Below are positions 1 to 8,997 of a DNA stretch of 64,000 nucleotides, one piece after another. The stretch's first letter is position 1, and each line of letters starts with the position of its first letter. Location of the stretch: assembly GCF_040833965.1 (NCBI RefSeq), contig NZ_CP162143.1, positions 186,001-250,000 of the forward strand, in the 5' to 3' direction. The position numbers and the translations under genes were made by a program. Source of the stretch: Leptospira sp. WS39.C2. GTDB lineage: Bacteria; Spirochaetota; Leptospiria; Leptospirales; Leptospiraceae. A model generated the notes under the pieces. The model was given only the letters and a program-made list of their open reading frames with translations. It was not told where the DNA came from and ran no database searches.

Positions 1-29
1 TCCGATTTTGTTTCAGTTGCTGTGGACAT
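1..29 (-). CDS. 5' end of a gene cut by the window edge, possibly ahcY
   Basis: Only the first nine codons are present, reading M-S-T-A-T-E-T-K-S. The start ATG (27-29) is preceded by a strong AGGAGGA ribosome binding site at 34-40 that overlaps the stop codon of the upstream methyltransferase gene, so the two genes are translationally close and probably cotranscribed. In leptospires and other bacteria, ArsR/methyltransferase regulators of this kind often sit in front of S-adenosylhomocysteine hydrolase, and a short polar N-terminus fits that enzyme. Too little sequence is visible for a firm name; ahcY is inferred from context. Confidence 0.5.
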
Positions 30-39
30 ATTGTCCTCC

Positions 40-1008
40 TTATTCCTTTGTTGCTTTGATTGTTAAAATTTTAAAACTAGATTCTGTTTGGATTTCTCCA
101 ATGGATTCGACTTTGAATCCTGCATTTGATAACCAGGATTCAAACAATTCAGTTTCAAACCCAAGCCATAAATCCGCAAAATTATCTCTCATGTATTCCG
201 CATTGTGTTTTTCTAAATCCACAATACACAAAACTCCACCTGGTTTTAATACACGTGCAATTTCTTCTAAAACTGTAGGAGGATGAGAGATATGATGCAA
301 TACCATCGATGCTACAACTGCATCACAAGAATTTTTTGAAAGTGGCAATTGTTCCATAGGTGTTTGGATGAGACTTACACTTGGATTTTTCCCAAAGTGT
401 ATGGATGCGTTTTCAATCATTCGTGAAGAGTTATCCACACCAGTAACATGTTTTGCTTTATTGAGTAAAAATGGAATGAGTCCACCTGGACCACATCCTA
501 AATCTAAAATATTTTCGCAAAGGGGTAGTTCTTGTAAAATCCAAGAACGGTAGAGTTTTGGGTGTAATGTTTCTTCCTGTAATTTTTCCCAACTTTCTGC
601 CACTCCATCGAAAAAGGATTTCGATTTTTTCTCTCTAGCTTCTAAAATTTGGTGAACCATCTTTTGGTCTTTTTCTCTAGAAGGAAGATCTTCTTTATAA
701 GATAACAATAATTTGGTGAGCTCAATCGGAAATTTTAAACCAGAACTTTCTTCATTAGGTAAAAAACTATAAACCAAACTGCCTTCACGCCTTGATCCAA
801 TGAGACCAGCTTCTGTTAGGATTTTTAAATGGCGGGAGATTCTCGATTGCCCCATCTCAAGAATTTCCACAATTTCATTCACAGAAAACGCTCCAAAACT
901 CAAGATGTTGAGGATCCGAATCCTTGTTTCATCCGATATGGCTTTGGTAGCGGAGAGGATTTGTAATGAATTACGATTGGAAATAAGGGCTTCTGTGACC
1001 ATAACCAA
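40..1008 (-). CDS. ArsR-family regulator fused to a SAM-dependent methyltransferase domain
   Basis: The 322-residue protein has two domains. Residues about 15-95 form an ArsR winged helix, with the recognition-helix region around GQSRISRHLKIL and a following wing. Residues about 135-310 form a class I methyltransferase fold, with the SAM-binding motif LDLGCGPGG near residue 167 and the acidic VTGVD strand end. No ArsR metal-site cysteine pair is seen in the DNA-binding part, so metal sensing is unlikely. ArsR regulators of the S-adenosylhomocysteine cycle (SahR type) control SAM-recycling genes, and this protein probably senses SAM or SAH through the C-terminal domain. A perfect inverted repeat lies 2 bp upstream of its start. 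A second ATG two codons in (1002) is possible. It is probably cotranscribed with the gene at 1-29. Confidence 0.85.
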   Translation of the reverse strand: MVMVTEALISNRNSLQILSATKAISDETRIRILNILSFGAFSVNEIVEILEMGQSRISRHLKILTEAGLIGSRREGSLVYSFLPNEESSGLKFPIELTKLLLSYKEDLPSREKDQKMVHQILEAREKKSKSFFDGVAESWEKLQEETLHPKLYRSWILQELPLCENILDLGCGPGGLIPFLLNKAKHVTGVDNSSRMIENASIHFGKNPSVSLIQTPMEQLPLSKNSCDAVVASMVLHHISHPPTVLEEIARVLKPGGVLCIVDLEKHNAEYMRDNFADLWLGFETELFESWLSNAGFKVESIGEIQTESSFKILTIKATKE

Positions 1009-1010
1009 GA

Positions 1011-1044
1011 TATCTACATATCAAGAAATCTTGATATGTAGATA
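1011..1044 (-). promoter_or_regulatory. Perfect 16-bp inverted repeat, probable operator of the ArsR/methyltransferase operon
   Basis: TATCTACATATCAAGA (1011-1026) is followed by two bases and its exact reverse complement (1029-1044). The repeat begins only 2 bp upstream of the start codon at 1008, so a protein bound here would block transcription start or early elongation. Dyads containing ATATCAAGA-like half-sites are typical ArsR targets. Autoregulation is inferred. As RNA it would also form a very stable hairpin next to the start codon. Confidence 0.7.
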
Positions 1045-1099
1045 GAAGCAAGCGAATTTTGGCTGGATTTGGGAAAATGCAGCCTATCCGCAGGATTTG

Positions 1100-3640
1100 T
1101 TAAGAAATTTTAAAGAAGTTGATCTTTCTTTTTAGGGTTTCCGCTAAGTTTGCAATCCCATTCGCAGTGGCTGTCATCTCTTCGAGGCCTGCGGCTGTTC
1201 CTTGTGTGAGGTCATTGATACTGAAGATTGCTTGGGCTACTTCCCCAATGGCATTTTTTTGTTCTTCCATGGACAGACGAATGGCCTGGCTGATTTGGTT
1301 CACCTTATCCACTTCTTCCCCTACCTTTTGGTTGATGATGAGCTGTTCTTTTGTACTTTTTTCAATACTATCAGTCATATCATCAAACGAACTAACCCCT
1401 TGGATGATCCTTTGTATGAGAGATATTGTAGTTTCAATATTTTCTCGACCATTTAAAATTTCTTTTTCGTTCGCTTGGATGAGCTCCCCAATATCATTGA
1501 TAGATATGGCAGTTTTTTCTGCAAGTTTTCCGATTTCATCAGCGACAACTGCAAATCCACGACCATAAACACCAGCTCTTGCAGCTTCAATTGCTGCGTT
1601 TAACGCGAGTAAGTTGATTTGTTCAGAGATATTATTGATAATCTCAATCACACTTCCAATTTCTTCCGAACTATTGCTGATTTTTGTGATGGAATTTCGC
1701 ATGGAATCAAGGGAGGTTTGTCCGAGTTTTGCTTCTTCTGAAATTTGATTCACATCTTGTGAAGCTTTTCCCACTTGTTTTCCTGTCGCTTCGATGAGAC
1801 TGGAAAGTTCGGTCATTTTTCCTTTTAAAAAATCCACTTTGCGAAATTGGTCTTCCGCCTGTGCATCAACATTTTGTACGGCTGCTGAAATCTCTTCAAT
1901 CGAAGCAGAAATTTCTTCTGCAGATGCAGCTTGTGTTTGGGCATTGGATGACAACATATTAAGTGAAGCTGACATTTGTTCGGCAGATGCAGCTAAATCT
2001 TCTGAAAAAGCTTGGTTCGAACCTACAACTTCTATGATTTGTTTGAGTGTGGAATTGAGACCTCTCGACAATCGTGCAAATTCATCGGATGATTCTAACT
2101 TCACCTTGGTTCTTAAATCACCAACTTCTACATTCTGTAAAACTTTTCCGATTGTTTTCATCGGATGAAACCTTGCAGAAAACAACATATATATCGCAAA
2201 AGCAATTACAAAGGAACCAATCAAACTAATGACTGTTAACCCCCGTAAAGAAGATAAACTTTCTACCTCAATTTCTTTTAAATCAATTGTTGAGAAAAAC
2301 TGTAGTCCATATTTTGTGCTGACTTTTCTGCGGAGTAAAAAAGTAGAACCTTCCCAAGGGTTACGAAAGGAATCCGTTTCCCCTGCATTTAAGGCAAGTT
2401 GTTCAAATTCGCTATTTTTGAAACTTTTCATTAGGTATTTTGGATTTGGGTGGTAGACCATTTTGGATTCACGATCAAGTAAAAAGGAATACCCAGTGGA
2501 GCCAATTTTCACATTTTTTAGGAATGATTCCATTGCTTTCCCTACTAAAAATGGCATCCCAACAAACCCAATCACAGTTCCATTTGCATTTTTTACAGGT
2601 GTTGTGATCATGATCACAATCTGACCGTTAAACGGTGATTTGACGGCAACCCCAACATGTGACTTACCTTCTTTGGAGGCTTTGATGTTTTCGGAAACCT
2701 CGGGATTGGCCACAAGTTTGTAACCGACACTCGCACCACCCGGTAAACCTGATGCCACAATTGGAGTTCCTTCATCAAAAGTTGCAATAAAAGCATTTTC
2801 TAGGAGCAATTGAGAGTCTCCATATACTTTTTCCAAAGCTGGCACAGCTAATTTAAAATTTCTAGTTTCTAATGCTTGTTTGACGGAAGGGAGAGAAGAT
2901 ACTTCTTTTAGAGTATTTTCAACAGCTTCAAAGTAAACATTGATCCCAGCTTCGTTACTTTGGTTAAAATTGTACAATTGGTTTGAAAATGCCTTTTCCA
3001 ATGCTTTAGCATTCACATTAAAGGAATAAATCAAAAGGAAAATGGAAAGAACCATCACCATAAAGGAAAACATAATGGGGACAGTGTTTTTTAAATTTCG
3101 GTAATAAGGAGTGATACGATCATTCAGTTCTGATTGAAAAATATCATCATCGAGTACAATATGAGAAGCTTTTTCTAATAAAACAAAGGAAAGGATTACA
3201 TTGAGTAATGCTGTTAGCAAATAACTACAAACAATATAAAATCCATCTGACTTACTAGTTTCCTGTAAATACAGAATAGGTCCAAGGACGATAGGAACCG
3301 CCAAAAGCCATTGAGCAGCTCCAACAAGGGCTCCAATCACTGGCATTTTTGCAATGGAATCCCAAACCTTTGTGTAAGTTTCTGGATTTTTTTCTTGTTG
3401 GGATTCTAATGCAACAAGTCCCTCTTTAATGAAATTTAACTTTTTGGGGAAAACAAGACCTGGCAGCAGTAAACTTGTGAGAGATCCAATGACGGCGCTA
3501 ATTAGAAAGGTTTTGACCTGTATAGCACTTAGATCGACGTAAAATAAAATGAGGGAGATCCCAATAGGAATCACAACTCCGAGAGAAAACACTTGGGACG
3601 CCATAACAAAGGCACGTTTGTAACGTTTGTACAAATTCAT
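1100..3640 (-). CDS. Methyl-accepting chemotaxis protein with a multi-spanning N-terminal membrane region
   Basis: This 846-residue chemoreceptor is longer than usual. It has about five hydrophobic segments in the first 210 residues (near 17-37, 44-64, 98-125, 133-155 and 189-208). An extracytoplasmic double-Cache-like sensor follows (about 210-470), then another membrane segment (about 478-500), a HAMP-like linker, and a cytoplasmic coiled-coil signalling domain. The conserved hairpin tip reads [16 protein letters not shown] near residue 680, the CheA/CheW contact region. No C-terminal CheR-binding pentapeptide is visible. The extra N-terminal helices distinguish it from the two plus-strand receptors at 6929-11073. 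The ligand is unknown. The gene stands alone. Confidence 0.9.
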   Translation of the reverse strand: MNLYKRYKRAFVMASQVFSLGVVIPIGISLILFYVDLSAIQVKTFLISAVIGSLTSLLLPGLVFPKKLNFIKEGLVALESQQEKNPETYTKVWDSIAKMPVIGALVGAAQWLLAVPIVLGPILYLQETSKSDGFYIVCSYLLTALLNVILSFVLLEKASHIVLDDDIFQSELNDRITPYYRNLKNTVPIMFSFMVMVLSIFLLIYSFNVNAKALEKAFSNQLYNFNQSNEAGINVYFEAVENTLKEVSSLPSVKQALETRNFKLAVPALEKVYGDSQLLLENAFIATFDEGTPIVASGLPGGASVGYKLVANPEVSENIKASKEGKSHVGVAVKSPFNGQIVIMITTPVKNANGTVIGFVGMPFLVGKAMESFLKNVKIGSTGYSFLLDRESKMVYHPNPKYLMKSFKNSEFEQLALNAGETDSFRNPWEGSTFLLRRKVSTKYGLQFFSTIDLKEIEVESLSSLRGLTVISLIGSFVIAFAIYMLFSARFHPMKTIGKVLQNVEVGDLRTKVKLESSDEFARLSRGLNSTLKQIIEVVGSNQAFSEDLAASAEQMSASLNMLSSNAQTQAASAEEISASIEEISAAVQNVDAQAEDQFRKVDFLKGKMTELSSLIEATGKQVGKASQDVNQISEEAKLGQTSLDSMRNSITKISNSSEEIGSVIEIINNISEQINLLALNAAIEAARAGVYGRGFAVVADEIGKLAEKTAISINDIGELIQANEKEILNGRENIETTISLIQRIIQGVSSFDDMTDSIEKSTKEQLIINQKVGEEVDKVNQISQAIRLSMEEQKNAIGEVAQAIFSINDLTQGTAAGLEEMTATANGIANLAETLKRKINFFKIS

Positions 3641-3714
3641 TGGATCTTAGACCTTAGCATATCGTAAATTCGATACGTGGTACGGCAAGGTTTTATGGAT
3701 TCCCCGAAAGATTT

Positions 3715-4839
3715 CTAAAAGGAAAGTTTGAGTCCTAGGTTTGCCGAATATAGGTCTTTGCCACCATACAATCCCTCGGCGATAACTTTTAACATAAACA
3801 AGTCCAATTCCAAACCGACAATCCCGTAACCAATCCCTCTTTTTGAATTGGATTCTCCACTTGCCCGAAACCCAAGGGTTGCATTGGGATTTTGTGCGAG
3901 GAGTTGTTGGTCAAGGACGGCCTGGTACTCCCTTGGCAATTCAAGGGGGAGGTCGTTTGTTGAAATGATAAATGGACCACGCCTTGAGAGAGAGGCTGAG
4001 TTATGACCTGAGTTCCAACTGTATCCTCCTCCCAAAATCAAATTAGCCACCCAAAAAAGTCCTACCCCCGTTCGTAAGTCAACATTGGTCGTTTGGACTT
4101 TGGTATTGAATAGAAAATTAGTATCTCCACCCCATTTCCCTTTTACACCTTGGAACTCCACTTGTGCGGCCTTCCCTTCTAAGTAACTAAGGCTCATGTT
4201 TTGTTCCATGACGTGATGGCCCACCCCTACATTCAGGCCGTTCCACGTGATGAGGTTCATAAGAAAACCTTCTTTTTCGAGAAGTTGGTAACGAAGCATC
4301 CCACCATACGAACGTACGGCGATCCTTCCCTCATAATTCTTGTTATTTGATGCCGCTTGGATTTGGTCTTCAGTTACTGCGACATTCATCCCATGTAAAA
4401 AAATTCCAATACGACGGATGTATCCACCTTCTTCAGTTCCAAGTAACCAACCTGGGTTGATGTCTAAGTGGATGGAAGGGATGACAGCTCCACCAACATT
4501 GGGTAATTTTGGGTATTTGATTAAATCATCTTGGATTTGGATATCGTCTTTTTTATAACCTGCCGCAGAAGCACTCACCCCTACTTGGATGCGTCGAACT
4601 GTTCCAGTTCCAATATTACTAGCACCAACATTGGCCAAAAAACCAGCTTCCAAATTTGTTTTTAAAACTTCGTTTAAGTAACCAGTTTCAAATTTTTTAA
4701 GAGCGGAATTTCCTGTTTCTGTGAGAGGAGATGGTAAAAAACTACAAGCAGAACCTTCACATGTGAATTGGGCATAAAGTTCGGATTGTGTGAACGATGT
4801 GACCAAAGTAATGGAAAGGAAAACGATTCTAAATTTCAT
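3715..4839 (-). CDS. Outer-membrane beta-barrel protein, Lsa36-like
   Basis: The 374-residue protein starts with a signal peptide (KFRIVFLSITLVTSFTQSELYAQ, cleavage probable after A-Q or Y-A). Alternating hydrophobic and polar strands rich in Gly and aromatic residues continue to a C-terminal phenylalanine (LGLKLSF), the signature of BamA-assembled barrels. Two cysteines lie just after the signal sequence and could form a disulphide. The pattern resembles leptospiral surface proteins annotated as Lsa36 family, but the family name comes from memory of sequence style and is not verified. Single gene, with no obvious operon partner. Confidence 0.6.
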   Translation of the reverse strand: MKFRIVFLSITLVTSFTQSELYAQFTCEGSACSFLPSPLTETGNSALKKFETGYLNEVLKTNLEAGFLANVGASNIGTGTVRRIQVGVSASAAGYKKDDIQIQDDLIKYPKLPNVGGAVIPSIHLDINPGWLLGTEEGGYIRRIGIFLHGMNVAVTEDQIQAASNNKNYEGRIAVRSYGGMLRYQLLEKEGFLMNLITWNGLNVGVGHHVMEQNMSLSYLEGKAAQVEFQGVKGKWGGDTNFLFNTKVQTTNVDLRTGVGLFWVANLILGGGYSWNSGHNSASLSRRGPFIISTNDLPLELPREYQAVLDQQLLAQNPNATLGFRASGESNSKRGIGYGIVGLELDLFMLKVIAEGLYGGKDLYSANLGLKLSF

Positions 4840-4892
4840 ATACGTCCTTTATTCTCTACTCTGAATCAACAATTGGAAAGTAATTTTCTCTC

Positions 4893-5813
4893 TCAAACAG
4901 AGACTTCTTTTGGTTTTTTTCCCGTACTAATCCAAAAAACTCCTGTAAGAACAAACAATGTTCCAATACTATGTAGGATTGTAATTGGCTCATCTAATAA
5001 CCAGTATGCTAAAAATAAAGTCGACATTGGTCCAATCGATCCAACAATTGCAGCTGTTTTACTTCCCACTCGTTTGATCCCTTCTGATACTAGTACAGCT
5101 GGAACTACTGTATTCACAGTCCCCATCAAAAACGCTAAAAGATAAAACGATAACGGTTGCTTGAGTTCTTGGTATGTTCCAAATATTAAAAAATGAAGGA
5201 ATACAACAAGAGAAGAAATGATAAGTGCCCAGGAAGTGAATCTTTTGGCACCTAACTTTGGAATGATGGAGCCACTCCCCATAAGGTAAATTGCATAGGT
5301 TAATGCTGAAAGTAGTATAAAAAATGCGCCTAAACTGACATCTTTTGGAGAACCCAATTGGACATCCTGGCCATAAGCTAAAAATACACCAGTGTAAGTA
5401 AGAATGAGTGAAAATATTTCTCTTGTATGGATTTTCTTTTTTAAAAAGAAAAAGGAAAGTAAAACAACAAGTGTTGGATAAATGAATAAAATGATACGTT
5501 CAAGGCCAGCACTGATGAACTTAAGACCAACAAAGTCAAATAAACTGGCCAAATAATACCCGACAACTCCCATAAGGAGAACATTCCAATAATCTTTTTT
5601 TGTTAAGTTGGGTTTTTCGGTTTCTTTCTCCGCTTTCCATGCCATCCAAAGTAAAAACGGGAATGCAAATAACATTCTAAAAAATAAAGACCCAATGGCA
5701 GAAATTTCATATCGATAGGTTAATTTAACAACTACCGCCTTTGCACTAAAAAGTAACGCCCCTATAAGAACAAACGCCACTCCTTTCCATTCTACGTCTG
5801 AATTTTCTTTCAC
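4893..5813 (-). CDS. EamA/DMT-superfamily transporter
   Basis: This 306-residue protein has ten predicted membrane helices in two EamA repeats (about residues 10-150 and 160-300). It has the usual glycine and proline kinks and short loops, as in RhaT/YdcZ-type exporters of metabolites or amino acids. The start is GTG at 5813, preceded by AGGATGG at the right spacing; no ATG lies upstream in frame nearby. The last residues (about STGKKPKEVSV) are cytoplasmic. The substrate cannot be read from the sequence. Divergent from the small secreted protein at 5858. Confidence 0.85.
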   Translation of the reverse strand: MKENSDVEWKGVAFVLIGALLFSAKAVVVKLTYRYEISAIGSLFFRMLFAFPFLLWMAWKAEKETEKPNLTKKDYWNVLLMGVVGYYLASLFDFVGLKFISAGLERIILFIYPTLVVLLSFFFLKKKIHTREIFSLILTYTGVFLAYGQDVQLGSPKDVSLGAFFILLSALTYAIYLMGSGSIIPKLGAKRFTSWALIISSLVVFLHFLIFGTYQELKQPLSFYLLAFLMGTVNTVVPAVLVSEGIKRVGSKTAAIVGSIGPMSTLFLAYWLLDEPITILHSIGTLFVLTGVFWISTGKKPKEVSV

Positions 5814-5857
5814 AAATCCATCCTGAAAATGGATGAAAATCCCGATAGTTTTATTGG

Positions 5858-6133
5858 ATGTTTCGTTATTTGGTTTTATTCATTTTTGTTTTAGGAATTC
5901 CTTCCCTATCCCCTGATCCAAATGAAGAAATTTCAAAACCATTCTTACGAGTTTTTCCAACATACCGCCCAGAAGAGTGTGAAGATTGGGCCATTATGCC
6001 TTTTGTGTGCAAACGTTGTTTGTGGGAAGGGAAACGATATGCACAGGAAATTCGTTTTTTTGAAGACGGCCCTTACAGAACTCACGGTTGTTATACGGAT
6101 GCGAAAGGATTTGAAATTTTAGGGGAAAAGTAA
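5858..6133 (+). CDS. Small secreted cysteine-containing protein, unknown function
   Basis: The 91-residue product begins with a short signal-like hydrophobic stretch (about residues 3-17), followed by a compact domain with four cysteines (in EECED, FVCKRCLW and HGCYTD) that could bind metal or form disulphides. I do not recognise a family. The start ATG lies about 44 bp from the divergent transporter start. The gene ends just before a hairpin at 6137-6158 that separates it from the convergent lipoprotein gene. Base composition matches its neighbours. Confidence 0.6.
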   Translation: MFRYLVLFIFVLGIPSLSPDPNEEISKPFLRVFPTYRPEECEDWAIMPFVCKRCLWEGKRYAQEIRFFEDGPYRTHGCYTDAKGFEILGEK

Positions 6134-6136
6134 GGA

Positions 6137-6158
6137 ACCGGGAATCGAAACTCCCGGT
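6137..6158. terminator. Hairpin between convergent genes, possible bidirectional terminator
   Basis: ACCGGGA (6137-6143) pairs with TCCCGGT (6152-6158) around an 8-base loop. The 7-bp GC-rich stem lies in the 38 bp between two converging stops. There is no clean T-run directly after it on the plus strand, so termination strength is uncertain. Confidence 0.5.
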
Positions 6159-6171
6159 AAAGGATAGTGAA

Positions 6172-6450
6172 TTATTTTTTTACACAGCCCATAATGCCAG
6201 CGATGCCTGGAGCATTTTTTAAGCAGTTTGGATCAAATTTTCCTTCCATACATTGGTCGATCATTTTTTGTTTGCCTTGTTGTAAACCTGCAAGAACGGG
6301 AGCTGCTGCTGGGTTCTTTTTAGCTTCTTCCTCAATTTGAGTGAAAGTACTTGCAAGCGCAGATTCACACTCTTCTTGGGTATACACTTTGGATTTACAA
6401 TTCGCCAAAAATAGCCCGAGAGCGAGCGCAAGGATAAGAGATTTTTTCAT
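6172..6450 (-). CDS. Small Leptospira-type lipoprotein (TIGR04454-like)
   Basis: The 92-residue precursor begins MKKSLILALALGLF and has a lipobox LANC at about residues 16-19, giving a mature lipoprotein of about 74 residues. The mature part has four more cysteines (ECES, DQCMEG, PNCLK, MGCVK), probably two disulphides. The start at 6450 is chosen because GGAG lies 6 bases upstream; a longer frame back to 6558 would run into the divergent gene and add an implausible N-terminus. The pattern resembles a family of short leptospiral lipoproteins (TIGR04454). Function unknown; probably periplasmic-facing or surface. Confidence 0.75.
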   Translation of the reverse strand: MKKSLILALALGLFLANCKSKVYTQEECESALASTFTQIEEEAKKNPAAAPVLAGLQQGKQKMIDQCMEGKFDPNCLKNAPGIAGIMGCVKK

Positions 6451-6516
6451 GAAAAACTCCGATGAAATAGATTTCCTGATAGTTTCTTTTTTACAAAGGG
6501 ATTTGAAAACAAAAAA

Positions 6517-6861
6517 ATGATCCATCACATTGCTATAGGAACGACCAATCCAAGCCAATTGGCGGCATTTTACCTGAAGATTCCAGGTTCAAAACTCATA
6601 AAAGAGCATCTATATGAAACTGGTATTGTTCGTTCTGTTTGGATCCAATTTGGTGGACAAATTCTGATGTTGGAAGAAGGCAAAAACCATGCTCCGAAAA
6701 ACCTAGTTTTTTCATTCGGTCTATCGGACAGAAAAGAATGGAATGAGTTTTTGTCTTCGATCCAAATCCAATCTCGGACAAATTTTACCTTGTACTTCCA
6801 AGACCCAGATGGAAATGGACTAGGTGTAAGTTCCTACCCCGAAAAACTTCCTGATTTCTGA
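6517..6861 (+). CDS. Glyoxalase/VOC-superfamily protein
   Basis: This 114-residue single-module protein begins with the beta strand MIHHIAIGTTNP and the segment LAAFY, typical of the vicinal-oxygen-chelate fold. It ends with the characteristic FQDPDGNGLGVS segment, in which the metal-ligand glutamate of many members is not evident (the position reads G-L-G). The fold is likely; a lyase or dioxygenase activity is not certain. It lies divergent from the lipoprotein start at 6450 with 66 bp between, and has a weak ribosome binding site. Confidence 0.75.
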   Translation: MIHHIAIGTTNPSQLAAFYLKIPGSKLIKEHLYETGIVRSVWIQFGGQILMLEEGKNHAPKNLVFSFGLSDRKEWNEFLSSIQIQSRTNFTLYFQDPDGNGLGVSSYPEKLPDF

Positions 6862-6928
6862 GAAATGAGTTGAGAAAACCAATCCCAAAAGTATGGTAAC
6901 CATCACTTAAGGGAAATTAATTCACTAA

Positions 6929-8989
6929 ATGAACATCAAACAAAAGTTAGCTCTTGGATCTTCGGTGATCACTTTATTATCACTAGGAGTCGTCCTAACT
7001 CTAATTTCTTATGTCATATATAAAAATGCAAAAGAAGATGCATTGGAAAAAATCTCTCTCCTAGCTGATAAAATTTCCTTAGATGTAGGAACTTATTTAT
7101 CTGCACCCTTAAATGAAGCATACTTATTAAAACAAATCTTACAAGAACCCAATCTTTTAGACAGAGAAAGGGTATTTAAAACTCTTATCATCATGTCAAA
7201 ATCCAATGAATCAATTCTTGGAACCTATGTAGTATTTGAACCCAATGCTTTTGACGGAAAAGATTCTAACTTTCGTAATGCGAAGTACCATGACCAAACA
7301 GGAAGGTTCATTCCTTATGCAGTAAAATCAAATGGTAAAATGATTATTGAACCTGTGATGGGATATGAATTACCAGAATCAGATTTCTACCAACTTCCCA
7401 AAAAAAACAAAAAAGTCGAATTGATTCCTCCCTTTGATTATAAAGTTGATGGTGTGGATGTCACGATGATCTCACTTGTTTACCCTGTGATCCAAAATCA
7501 AAAGTTCATCGGGATAGCTGGGGCTGATTTGTCTTTAAGTACAATTCGTTCTTATTTACAAAATTTAAAAATTTTAGATGGAAATGTAAAAATCACTCTT
7601 GTCGCAAGTAATGGGTATGTTCTATTTAATGGCCTTCACCCAGAATCCAAAAATACCCAATGGGATGACAAAGAAGACAAAAATGTCTTTCTTGCGATGA
7701 CAACAAATCAAAAACAAAACTATACTGATTCAAACTATTTCCATGTTAGTCTTCCTATTTCCTTGGTAGAAAAAACTGCACCTTGGACACTCAGAATTTC
7801 CTATCCACAAGAAAAAATCACAAATGAAATCCAATTTATATTTTGGATTGCTTTGGGTCTTGGAATTACGGGAATACTATTTTCGACTCTTGCCAATATT
7901 GTCATCTTCAGAAAGTTAGTTGATAGTAGGTTACAAAATTTAATATCGTATACTAAAGACGCTGCGAGTGGAAACCTATCAAAAGAAATCAATGATAACA
8001 AAAAAGACGAAATAGGAAATTTGGTAGAAGCCATTATCACAATGGTGACAAATATCCGTCATATCTTAAGTGTTGCACAATCTTCGGGAAATGAATTAAA
8101 AGAAAGTTCCTTACTGATGGAAAATACCATCATCGAACTTTCGGATTTGGCACAAAGCCAAGCTGCCTCTTCCGAAGAGGCAAGTGCGACTGTGGAAGAA
8201 CTAAATGCTTCCTCGGAAACTATCAATGCAAATGTGGAACAAGCAGTTTCCAATTCCAAATCAATTCATACATCTCTTTTAGAAATACAACGATTGGTAC
8301 AAGATATCACAATTGTTGTTGAAAACTTTGGACAAATCGCAAGAGGTGCCAATCTCAAAGCAGAAGAAGGGCAAACGATGGCAAACCTTACTTCAAAAGC
8401 CATTGAAGAGATCCAAGAAAAATCAGTTTCGATCACAGAGTTTTCTGATGTAATTTCAAATATCTCGGAAAAGACAAGTTTACTTGCGTTAAATGCTGCC
8501 ATCGAAGCCGCAAGAGCAGGTGAATCTGGAAGAGGATTTGCTGTAGTTGCAGAAGAAATTTCAAAATTAGCCTCACAAGCAGCCAATTCTGTATCTCAAA
8601 TCAATTCCTTGTCAGAAGAAGCTTTGGAATCAATTCAAAATGGTGGGAACCAAGTATCTAATCTCATTGCTCTACTCCAAGACATTATTAAAGAAGTTTC
8701 TGTTATTTTCGAAAAAGCATCGGACATTGTCCCTCTCATCCAAGACCAAAAAATAAGAACAGATCAAATATATGTCGAAATTGAAGAGATCACTTCACTA
8801 GTTGTTTCCATCCAACAATCAACTGAAGAACAAAAACGAGCTACTTCAGAATTATCAAATATGACAATCAATATATCAAACGGTTCACAAATTTTATCTG
8901 ACCAATCCGAAACGATGTCAGGCAACTCTCTTCGTATGACAGGCATTAGTGCCAAAATCTCAGAAATTTTACAAAAATTCAATCTTTAG
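6929..8989 (+). CDS. Methyl-accepting chemotaxis protein, first of a tandem pair
   Basis: The 686-residue chemoreceptor has one N-terminal membrane helix (about 10-32) and a periplasmic double-Cache domain (about 35-295) with the recognisable [11 protein letters not shown] and TGRFIPY stretches. A second membrane helix (about 302-325), HAMP (about 328-380) and the signalling coiled coil follow. The tip [14 protein letters not shown] is near residue 518. It is followed after 8 bp by a paralogue with the same architecture, so the two are surely cotranscribed and arose by duplication. The Cache domain suggests a small-molecule ligand; which one is unknown. Confidence 0.93.
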   Translation: MNIKQKLALGSSVITLLSLGVVLTLISYVIYKNAKEDALEKISLLADKISLDVGTYLSAPLNEAYLLKQILQEPNLLDRERVFKTLIIMSKSNESILGTYVVFEPNAFDGKDSNFRNAKYHDQTGRFIPYAVKSNGKMIIEPVMGYELPESDFYQLPKKNKKVELIPPFDYKVDGVDVTMISLVYPVIQNQKFIGIAGADLSLSTIRSYLQNLKILDGNVKITLVASNGYVLFNGLHPESKNTQWDDKEDKNVFLAMTTNQKQNYTDSNYFHVSLPISLVEKTAPWTLRISYPQEKITNEIQFIFWIALGLGITGILFSTLANIVIFRKLVDSRLQNLISYTKDAASGNLSKEINDNKKDEIGNLVEAIITMVTNIRHILSVAQSSGNELKESSLLMENTIIELSDLAQSQAASSEEASATVEELNASSETINANVEQAVSNSKSIHTSLLEIQRLVQDITIVVENFGQIARGANLKAEEGQTMANLTSKAIEEIQEKSVSITEFSDVISNISEKTSLLALNAAIEAARAGESGRGFAVVAEEISKLASQAANSVSQINSLSEEALESIQNGGNQVSNLIALLQDIIKEVSVIFEKASDIVPLIQDQKIRTDQIYVEIEEITSLVVSIQQSTEEQKRATSELSNMTINISNGSQILSDQSETMSGNSLRMTGISAKISEILQKFNL

Positions 8990-8997
8990 GTAAACCG

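Noticed and set aside
1119..1568. Long plus-strand open frame opposite the first chemoreceptor
   Set aside because: It lies wholly inside the chemoreceptor coding sequence, has no ribosome binding site, and mirrors the repetitive codon use of coiled-coil receptors.
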